From an uncultured Alphaproteobacteria bacterium (GTDB taxonomy: Bacteria; Pseudomonadota; Alphaproteobacteria; HIMB59; GCA-002718135), in the NCBI GenBank assembly GCA_902600225.1, contig CACKIH010000004.1, forward strand, positions 1 through 64,000: DNA of 64,000 nucleotides, written 5' to 3'. Both the position numbers and the translations under genes were made by a program. The notes beneath the pieces were generated by a model that was given only the letters and a program-made list of their open reading frames with translations, was not told the origin of the DNA and searched no databases. Of this stretch, positions 45,263 through 52,415 are shown one piece after another (within the stretch, counting starts at the first letter, position 1; every line of letters starts with the position of its first letter).

Positions 45263-46168
45263 ATGAATAAAACTCAAACAAACTCAACTGGTTTTTCTTT
45301 ATCAAGTGATAGGGTATCCGTAATTATTCTCTTAATCCCAGCCCTAATATTTTGTACAATATTTATCTTTATTCCAGCATTTTGGGCCATAGTTGGATCG
45401 TTTTATAGCTATGGGATGACTTCTCTTAATGATTGGAAGTGGGTTGGTTTTGATAATTATATAAAAGCATCACAAGATGAATTTTTTTGGATTGCATTAA
45501 AAAATAATTTTATAATTGTTTTTGCATCAATCGTCCTGCAAGTAGGTGTGGGTACAATACTAGCAGCAATCTTGGATCGAGGAATAAAATATGGAAAAGT
45601 AATTTTTCGAACTATTATATTTACACCAATGGTTATATCATCCGTTGCAGTAAGTATAATTTGGTTAATAATTTATGATCCAAATGTTGGAATCTTAAAT
45701 AGCATATTAAAAGCAATAGGCTTGCCAACACCTTCAATGGGTTGGTTGGGGGACCCGGATATATCTATTTGGATGATTATGATTGTTGCAGGTTGGCAAA
45801 ATACTGGATTTATGATGGTATTAATCTTAGCTGGTTTACAAGGAGTTTCTAAAGAAGTTTATGATGCAGCAGAGATAGATGGTGCAACGGGTGTAAAAGC
45901 ATTTTGGTATATTACTCTTCCTATGATTAGAAATATTCTAATCGTTGCAATTTTGATAACAACTATTGGTGCATTTAAAGTATTTGAATTTGTTTATGTC
46001 TTAACGCAAGGTGGTCCATCGAATGCAACTCAAGTATTAGGAACATATATTTATTTACAAGCATTTAATTTATTGCATATGGGTTATGCCAATGCCTTGT
46101 CAGTTGTACTATTAATTATTGCTTTAATTTTAGGCTGGTTTCAACTTAAAGCAAGTAGGAGAGCGTAG
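45263..46168 (+). CDS. ABC sugar permease, MalF/UgpA type
   Basis: Inner-membrane protein of 301 aa with six hydrophobic segments and the EAA loop VYDAAEIDGATGVKAFWYITLP. The start follows a 12-bp hairpin and has no clear ribosome-binding site. Its TAG stop shares a base with the GTG start of the next permease. Confidence 0.92.
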   Translation: MNKTQTNSTGFSLSSDRVSVIILLIPALIFCTIFIFIPAFWAIVGSFYSYGMTSLNDWKWVGFDNYIKASQDEFFWIALKNNFIIVFASIVLQVGVGTILAAILDRGIKYGKVIFRTIIFTPMVISSVAVSIIWLIIYDPNVGILNSILKAIGLPTPSMGWLGDPDISIWMIMIVAGWQNTGFMMVLILAGLQGVSKEVYDAAEIDGATGVKAFWYITLPMIRNILIVAILITTIGAFKVFEFVYVLTQGGPSNATQVLGTYIYLQAFNLLHMGYANALSVVLLIIALILGWFQLKASRRA

Positions 46169-46986
46169 TGAGTAAATTTAAGTTAGCTAATATATTTGCT
46201 TACGGTTTTGTAACTCTCTTTAGTATCTATGTACTATTACCAATAATAGTGATGATACTGACTACTTTTAAAACAAGAAGGGAAATTTTTTTAGAACCAC
46301 TAGGTTTACCAGGTCAATTTAATTTTTCTTCATTTGAAAAGGCATTATCCATTGGCCTTGGGGGTTTTATCTTCAATTCTTTTTTGGTTTCATTATTTTC
46401 AGTTATTTTAATAGTAATAATTGCAGGAATGGCTGCCTATGTTCTAGCAAGAATAGATTTTAGAATAAATAGATATGTCTATTTATTAATCGTTGCAGGT
46501 TTCGCAATACCTCCAGCAGCTGTGCTTGTACCACTTTATGCAACAGTATCAAATTTAGGATTATTAAATAGTATATATGGTGTTGTAATGCCGTTAACTG
46601 CATTTGGAATTCCATTTACCGTTATTTTATTTTATGCTTTCTTTTTAGATTTCCCAAAAGAAGTTGAGGAAGCAGCCACTATTGATGGTTGTAGTAAGAT
46701 GCAGATTTTTTTTAGAATTATTATTCCATTATCTGGTCCAGCTATTGCTAGTGCAGCAATTTTTCAAACTGTGTGGATCTGGAATGAATTTCTACTAGCC
46801 TTAATTATGTTGACATCTGATGAAGTAAAAACTTTGCCATTAGGATTAATGAAGCTGAGAGGAGAATGGTCATCTGATTGGCCATCCATTATGGCTGGAC
46901 TAACTATAGCAATCTTACCAGTTCTTATAGTATTCTTGATTTTCCAAAAATACTTTGTAAGGTCTTTGGCAGGTTTAGGAAAATAA
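46168..46986 (+). CDS. ABC sugar permease, MalG/UgpE type
   Basis: Inner-membrane protein of 272 aa with six hydrophobic segments and the EAA loop EVEEAATIDGCSKMQIFFRIIIP. It starts at GTG 46168 overlapping the previous stop by one base. No ATPase gene follows or precedes in this operon, so the pair must borrow an ATPase, for example the UgpC/MalK-type protein at 12014-13108. Confidence 0.92.
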   Translation: MSKFKLANIFAYGFVTLFSIYVLLPIIVMILTTFKTRREIFLEPLGLPGQFNFSSFEKALSIGLGGFIFNSFLVSLFSVILIVIIAGMAAYVLARIDFRINRYVYLLIVAGFAIPPAAVLVPLYATVSNLGLLNSIYGVVMPLTAFGIPFTVILFYAFFLDFPKEVEEAATIDGCSKMQIFFRIIIPLSGPAIASAAIFQTVWIWNEFLLALIMLTSDEVKTLPLGLMKLRGEWSSDWPSIMAGLTIAILPVLIVFLIFQKYFVRSLAGLGK

Positions 46987-46991
46987 ATAAC

Positions 46992-47270
46992 ATGGCCAAA
47001 AGACAAAAAGTTTTAGTTCTTTATTTAAAGTTACCAAGCTTAGAAGGCGAAGTAATTTCTTGGGCAACCTTTGATGGCACGGGAAAAAAACTGCATATGA
47101 CAGGTGATAGTGATGAACCGCCTTATCCTACAGGTTTGGATGCTTTATTAGATGGCTGGAGATTATTTCAAGCAAGTCAAGCTATTCCAGAACATCCAGG
47201 TCAAGAATTCAGAACATCGTATTTAAAGCATGAATTTTTTTTTGAAAAATTAGAAGAAGGAGATTTTTAA
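46992..47270 (+). CDS. Small protein of unknown function
   Basis: Protein of 92 aa beginning MAKRQKVLVLYLKLPSLEGEV; I do not recognise the family. The track frame opens at 46878 inside the permease gene, but the ATG at 46992, 5 bases after the permease stop, is more sensible. No signal peptide or membrane segment; C-terminus rich in aromatic and acidic residues (HEFFFEKLEEGDF). It ends one base before the dioxygenase start and its 3' end carries the AAGGAG ribosome-binding site of that gene. It may be a partner of the dioxygenase. Confidence 0.75.
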   Translation: MAKRQKVLVLYLKLPSLEGEVISWATFDGTGKKLHMTGDSDEPPYPTGLDALLDGWRLFQASQAIPEHPGQEFRTSYLKHEFFFEKLEEGDF

Positions 47271-47271
47271 T

Positions 47272-48192
47272 ATGGCTAAGTTATTGACAACAGAGCAAAT
47301 GGCAGAATTTGCAAATAGTGGATGCTTATTTTTTGATGAATTAATTGATGAACAAACTAATAAAGAGTTTTTAGATGATATTGGTCATACAGAAATTGAT
47401 GAAGTTGATAGTGTTCAGGATTATTATAGAAATATTAAAGCAACTAGTAGTATTCCCAGAATACCAGCAGGAACAAAACTTAAAGATGCCTATCCAAAAG
47501 GTTCTCCTTTAGAAAAAATCTTCGCACATGAAGTTGTTGATGGTGCTATTAAAAGTTTAGTTGGCAGCAACACAATAATTGATCACCAGTTTCTTCATAT
47601 TACATTTCCTACCAAATACTTTAAACAAGCTAATCAACGTCAGATGTCTCAACAAAATCATCAAGATAGCACAATTGATCCAAGAAGTACTTTTGACGTA
47701 CAATTATTTTATTTTCCAACAGAGGTAACAAAAGCAATGGGAGGAACAAGATATCACCCTGGTACGCATTTACGTATTGTTAATGAATTTGGAATTGCAA
47801 AATATCAAAATATTTTAGGCCAAAAGAGTATAGTGTGTAAACCTGGCACAATTGGTATTTTCCATAGTGGATTATGGCATGGTGCAGGTGTAAATTTTTC
47901 AGAAAATATTCGCTATATGTTTAAAGTGAGACTCCAACCCACAGAAAAACAGGAATTATTATGGGATCCTGAAAAAAAATATCAGCCATTGCCAAACCGT
48001 GCACTTTATTGGACGGATGAAAGTAAGGATAAAACAATAAATGATATTTTAATGAGATCTTACCCCTGGCAAGAAGCAGATACAAATAGACTAGACAAAA
48101 TCAATGTTGTTAAATTTTGGAGATTGTTAACTGGTCATAAGAAAATGGATGTTGATTATTGGTTAACACGCATTGAAAATGAACTATACTAA
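47272..48192 (+). CDS. PhyH-type Fe(II)/2-oxoglutarate dioxygenase
   Basis: Protein of 306 aa. Iron ligands fit H130-Q-D132 (QNHQDST) and H203 (LWHGAGVN), with R214 or R220 for 2-oxoglutarate binding. GGTRYHPGTHLRIV is the usual strand between them. It shares the fold with the dioxygenase at 39258 but is clearly different in sequence. It lies between the small unknown protein and a Gfo/Idh gene. Hydroxylation of a sugar or demethylation of a methylated sugar are possible roles. Confidence 0.85.
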   Translation: MAKLLTTEQMAEFANSGCLFFDELIDEQTNKEFLDDIGHTEIDEVDSVQDYYRNIKATSSIPRIPAGTKLKDAYPKGSPLEKIFAHEVVDGAIKSLVGSNTIIDHQFLHITFPTKYFKQANQRQMSQQNHQDSTIDPRSTFDVQLFYFPTEVTKAMGGTRYHPGTHLRIVNEFGIAKYQNILGQKSIVCKPGTIGIFHSGLWHGAGVNFSENIRYMFKVRLQPTEKQELLWDPEKKYQPLPNRALYWTDESKDKTINDILMRSYPWQEADTNRLDKINVVKFWRLLTGHKKMDVDYWLTRIENELY

Positions 48193-48235
48193 ATAAATAA
48201 TTTTCATCACGATTATTTAAAAAAGAACTTATTTA

Positions 48236-49378
48236 ATGAAAACTGGAATAATTGGTTGTGGAAATATTGCAGACATATACTTCTCTAATTCAATAAAATA
48301 TTTCAATAATTTCGAAATTGTAGCTTGTGCTGATATTAAACCAGAAGCTTCTAAACATTATGCTAATATTTATAATGTAGAAAATTTAACTATTGATCAA
48401 ATACTTAATAATGAAGAAATAGAATTAATCATCAACCTAACAATTCCTGATGTCCATTTTGAAGTTTCTAAATCAATTATACAATCTGGAAAACATGCGT
48501 ATTCAGAAAAACCACTATCAATTGAGTTTGATCAGGGAAAAAAACTTTTAGAATTATCACGTCACAAAAATTTGTATTTAGGATGTGCACCTGACACCTT
48601 TCTAGGCGCTGGCATACAAGAATCAAAAAAAATTTTATCTAATAATACAATTGGTAATATCGTATTAGGAAGTATTTCAATGGGTGTGGCTGGTCATGAA
48701 ATTTGGCATCCAAATCCAGATTTTTACTATCAATATGGTGGTGGTCCAGTCCTTGATATGGGGCCATATTATTTTACAGCTCTTGTGAATTTATTAGGTC
48801 CAGCTAAAAATATTTATTCACAATCAAGGACGGTTTACAAAAACAGAGTGATTGGAAGTGGAGAAAGAAAAAACCAACAAATAAAAGTAGATATTCCTAC
48901 TACTTTAATTTCACAAATTGAGTTTGAAAACGGTACATTAATAGACTCATTTTTCTCTTTTGATATTTGGAAGCATAACAAAAATCATATTGAACTTTAT
49001 GGGGATTTGGGGTCCATAAATATCCCTGATCCAAATACTTTTGGCGGATCTATACAGTTATGTACAGAGAAAAATGGTGAATGGAAAACTATAGAGACTA
49101 ACGAAAATAATTTAGGTAAAATAAATGTTCAAAACAGTAAAAAAACTAATGAAAAACCAGGTATAGCAAATTACAGAGGAATAGGAGTTAGTGAAATGGT
49201 TGATTCTATTAAAAATAATAGATTAAATAGATGTAACGCCGAGTTAAGTCTTCATGTTTTAGACATCTTAGACACAATAATTAAATCTGCTAAAGAGGAT
49301 AAAAAATTGAAATTAAGAAGTTCTGTATCAGCGATTGAATATTTTTCAGAAGAGGAAAATTTTAAATTATTAAAATGA
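48236..49378 (+). CDS. Gfo/Idh/MocA-family oxidoreductase (paralogue of 35180)
   Basis: NAD(P)-dependent oxidoreductase of 380 aa. Rossmann motif TGIIGCGNIADIYF, catalytic EKP in AYSEKPLSIEF, and GGGPVLDMGPYYFTALVNLLGP in domain 2. Closely similar to the protein at 35180 from end to end, so one arose by duplication. It is 43 bp after the dioxygenase and 13 bp before the ThuA-like gene. Probably oxidises a sugar at C1 or C3. Confidence 0.88.
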   Translation: MKTGIIGCGNIADIYFSNSIKYFNNFEIVACADIKPEASKHYANIYNVENLTIDQILNNEEIELIINLTIPDVHFEVSKSIIQSGKHAYSEKPLSIEFDQGKKLLELSRHKNLYLGCAPDTFLGAGIQESKKILSNNTIGNIVLGSISMGVAGHEIWHPNPDFYYQYGGGPVLDMGPYYFTALVNLLGPAKNIYSQSRTVYKNRVIGSGERKNQQIKVDIPTTLISQIEFENGTLIDSFFSFDIWKHNKNHIELYGDLGSINIPDPNTFGGSIQLCTEKNGEWKTIETNENNLGKINVQNSKKTNEKPGIANYRGIGVSEMVDSIKNNRLNRCNAELSLHVLDILDTIIKSAKEDKKLKLRSSVSAIEYFSEEENFKLLK

Positions 49379-49391
49379 AGGTAAATTTATA

Positions 49392-50105
49392 ATGAAAAAA
49401 GCATTAATCGTGTTTGGAGGTTGGCCAGGACATGAGCCTGAAAAATGTAATGAAATTTTAAGTAAATTCTTAAATTCTGAAGGTTACGAAGTCAGATCTG
49501 AAAATTCAACAGAAGCTTTTGCTGAAGATTATGTACACGAAATGGATTTAATTATACCAATTGTTACAATGGCTTTTCATCATTCTCCCAAAGGAGAAAT
49601 AAAGAAAAATGAAGTTAATAATTTAATAAAAGCAGTTGTAAATGGTTGTGGTCTTGCAGGTCATCATGGAGGTATGTGTGATGCTTTTAGACAATCAATT
49701 GATTGGCAATTTTTAACTGGTGGTCAATGGGTAAGTCATCCTAATGGTATTCACGATTATAAAGTTAATATTACAAAAAGAAATGATCCAATAATGGAGG
49801 GTATTGAAGATTTTGATTATCATTCTGAACAATATTACATGCACGTTGATCCAATGAATGAAGTTTTAGCAACAACTACTTTTCAAGGTCATGAAATATG
49901 GAAATTAGAGCAAGAGCCAGGAAAGCCAGGAGATGATCAATATCAAACAGAATGGATAAAGGGTGTTGAAATGCCAGTTGTATGGAAAAGAAAAATTGGA
50001 AAAGGAAAAATTTTTTACACTTCCCTTGGTCATTTTGCTGATGAGCTTAATCATCCAGAAATGAAAAAAATTTATCATCGTGGTTTGCTTTGGGCATCAA
50101 GATAG
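49392..50105 (+). CDS. ThuA-like protein (GATase-like fold)
   Basis: Protein of 237 aa of the ThuA family: KALIVFGGWPGHEPEKC at the N-terminus, GLAGHHGGMCDAF in the middle and GKGKIFYTSLGHFADEL near the C-terminus. ThuA proteins help catabolise trehalose and related disaccharides through 3-keto sugars, working with Gfo/Idh (ThuB-like) oxidoreductases, though the exact reaction is unclear. The adjacent Gfo/Idh gene fits a ThuA/ThuB pair. Cytoplasmic; AAGG stands before the ATG. Confidence 0.85.
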   Translation: MKKALIVFGGWPGHEPEKCNEILSKFLNSEGYEVRSENSTEAFAEDYVHEMDLIIPIVTMAFHHSPKGEIKKNEVNNLIKAVVNGCGLAGHHGGMCDAFRQSIDWQFLTGGQWVSHPNGIHDYKVNITKRNDPIMEGIEDFDYHSEQYYMHVDPMNEVLATTTFQGHEIWKLEQEPGKPGDDQYQTEWIKGVEMPVVWKRKIGKGKIFYTSLGHFADELNHPEMKKIYHRGLLWASR

Positions 50106-50129
50106 AGTAAGATAATTTAGGGAGATTAT

Positions 50130-51443
50130 ATGACAGATTATTTTAAAAATATTCCTGAAATTAAATACGAAGGAGAAAATAGCTCTAATCCATTAGCATT
50201 TAAATTTTACGATGAAGATAAGGTTGTCTTGGGCAAAACAATGAAAGAGCATTTAAGATTTGCAACTTGTTACTGGCATACATTTACTTGGCCAGGTCTT
50301 GATCCATTTGGAGGTCAAACATTTAATAGACCTTGGATGCAAGCAGGTGACGAAATAAAAATGGCTGAAATGAAACTTAATGCTGCATTTGATTTCTTTA
50401 CTAAAATCAAAACTCCCTTTTTCTGTTTTCACGATAGAGATATATCTCCTGAAGGCTCAAACTATGCAGAAACCCAAAAAAATTTCTTTCATATAATAGA
50501 TTTAATGGAACAAAAAATTAATAACTCAGGTATGCAATTACTTTGGGGGACAGCAAATGCGTTCTCTCATAAAAGATATATGAGTGGTGCTTCTACAAAC
50601 CCAGATCCAGAAGTTTTTGCATATAAAGCTGCACAAGTAAAAGATTGTATGGATGCAACGATGAGATTGGGTGGTCAAAACTACGTTCTTTGGGGTGGTA
50701 GAGAAGGATACGAAACTATTCTTAACACTGACATGACGAAGGAGACAGCTAATCTTCAAAGATTTTTAGAATTAGTTGTTAACTATAAACACAAGATAGG
50801 ATTTAAAGGTCAAATTTTATTGGAACCAAAACCTCATGAACCAACTAAACATCAATACGACTTTGACTCTGCAACTTGTTTAGCATTTTTACGAAAGGCA
50901 GGTTTAGAAAATGAGATTAAACTAAATGTTGAAGTTAATCATGCAACTTTATCTGGTCATAATTTTGAACATGAAATTGCTTACGCTACTTCAAACAGTG
51001 CCTTAGGAAGTATTGATATTAATAGAGGTGATACTTTGATAGGTTGGGATACGGATCAATTCCCAAATAATCCTGCCGACTTAATTATGTCATTTTATTT
51101 TATCTTTAAGAATGGCGGCTTAGGCCAAGGAGGGATGAATTTTGATGCAAAAATAAGAAGACAATCTATCGATGCTGAAGATTTATTCCATGCTCATATT
51201 GGAGGCATGGATGTTTGTGCAAAAACACTTATTGCTGTTGAAAAAATGATGAATGATAATGTTATTCCTAAGTTTATTGAAGATAGATATGAAGACTGGA
51301 ATAAAAGTTTGGGGCAGTTTATTCATAATAAAGATACTGGATTAGATGATATAAATAAAAAAGTAATCGACGATAATATTGAACCAGAACCTCGTTCAGG
51401 AAGACAAGAATATCTGGAAAATATCTTAAATAAATATTTGTAG
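50130..51443 (+). CDS. xylA: Xylose isomerase
   Basis: Protein of 437 aa of the class II xylose isomerase length. Numbering follows the E. coli enzyme closely: H101 and D104 (FHDRD), E232, E268, H271, D296, D307, D309 and D339 are all present, so both metal sites are complete. It interconverts D-xylose and D-xylulose, and can act on D-glucose or other aldoses. AGGGAG precedes the ATG. No xylulokinase is in the window. It ends the operon begun at 43931, so the imported sugar or a product of ThuA/Gfo action is probably isomerised here. Confidence 0.95.
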   Translation: MTDYFKNIPEIKYEGENSSNPLAFKFYDEDKVVLGKTMKEHLRFATCYWHTFTWPGLDPFGGQTFNRPWMQAGDEIKMAEMKLNAAFDFFTKIKTPFFCFHDRDISPEGSNYAETQKNFFHIIDLMEQKINNSGMQLLWGTANAFSHKRYMSGASTNPDPEVFAYKAAQVKDCMDATMRLGGQNYVLWGGREGYETILNTDMTKETANLQRFLELVVNYKHKIGFKGQILLEPKPHEPTKHQYDFDSATCLAFLRKAGLENEIKLNVEVNHATLSGHNFEHEIAYATSNSALGSIDINRGDTLIGWDTDQFPNNPADLIMSFYFIFKNGGLGQGGMNFDAKIRRQSIDAEDLFHAHIGGMDVCAKTLIAVEKMMNDNVIPKFIEDRYEDWNKSLGQFIHNKDTGLDDINKKVIDDNIEPEPRSGRQEYLENILNKYL

Positions 51444-51467
51444 TTACTAACCATAAGTTTCTATACT
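51438..51467 (+). promoter_or_regulatory. Candidate sigma-70-type promoter of the ribF operon
   Basis: TTGTAG and TATACT are separated by 18 bp, and the -10 box ends 18 bases before the ribF ATG. It overlaps the end of xylA, the boundary between the catabolic and housekeeping regions. Confidence 0.4.
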
Positions 51468-51485
51468 AATTGATTTATAAATATT

Positions 51486-52415
51486 ATGAAAATTTATAAA
51501 TTAGATACAGCATCAGATTTTGAAAAATTAAACCTTTGTCTCGCAATAGGTAATTTTGATGGAATACATAAAGGGCACCAAGAAATAATAAATAAAATTA
51601 AGGAGATTGCATCAAACAATAATTTATTATCTTCTATAATGAGTTTTAATCCTCATCCTCGTATTTACTTTAATCAAATTAATGAGCCTTTTAATATTTA
51701 TACTCAAAATGATAAAATAAATTTTCTTGAAAGATTGGGTTTAGATATATTTATAGATTTTTCTTTTGATAACAATCTATCAGTATTATCAGCTGATGAT
51801 TTTGTAACTAAAATTCTTATTGATAAATTAAACATTAAATATTTAGTTATAGGTACTGACTTTAAGTTTGGAAAAGACAGAAAAGGTAATTTTAAAACAT
51901 TAGAAAAGTATGCTGAAAAAAATAATTTTAATATTCATTCAATCGAACCTATTATGCTTACTGATAAATCTGATAAATATTCATCTTCGATAATTCGATC
52001 ACAAATAAAAGAAGGTTATATGGAAGATGTTACAGAGTCTTTAGGTAGGCCCTGGCATATGCATGGAACAATAATTGAAGGCGATAAAAGAGCTAGAGAA
52101 ATCAATTTTCCGACTGCTAATATGATACCAGATCAACACATATTACCAAAAAGAGGTGTTTACTGTGTGGAAGTGCTATTAGAAGGCAAAAAATACAAAG
52201 GTGTTTCAAATTTTGGTTTAAGACCAACAGTCGATGGAAGCAAACTCCTTCTAGAGACACATATGTTTAATTTTAGTGAAGAAATATATGGTAAAGAATT
52301 GACTGTTGAATTCCTTACATTTATTAGGTCTGAACAAAAATTTAATAATTTTGAAGAATTAACCAAGCAAATCAACAAAGATATAAATACAGCTAAAGAA
52401 TATCATCAACTATAA
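51486..52415 (+). CDS. ribF: Bifunctional riboflavin kinase/FAD synthetase
   Basis: Protein of 309 aa. The N-terminal FAD synthetase domain shows AIGNFDGIHKGHQEI (nucleotidyltransferase HxGH region), and the C-terminal flavokinase domain from about residue 180 shows GRPWHMHGTIIEG and INFPTAN. Makes FMN and FAD from riboflavin and ATP. Its stop shares a base with the ileS start, the common ribF-ileS-lspA order. Confidence 0.95.
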   Translation: MKIYKLDTASDFEKLNLCLAIGNFDGIHKGHQEIINKIKEIASNNNLLSSIMSFNPHPRIYFNQINEPFNIYTQNDKINFLERLGLDIFIDFSFDNNLSVLSADDFVTKILIDKLNIKYLVIGTDFKFGKDRKGNFKTLEKYAEKNNFNIHSIEPIMLTDKSDKYSSSIIRSQIKEGYMEDVTESLGRPWHMHGTIIEGDKRAREINFPTANMIPDQHILPKRGVYCVEVLLEGKKYKGVSNFGLRPTVDGSKLLLETHMFNFSEEIYGKELTVEFLTFIRSEQKFNNFEELTKQINKDINTAKEYHQL

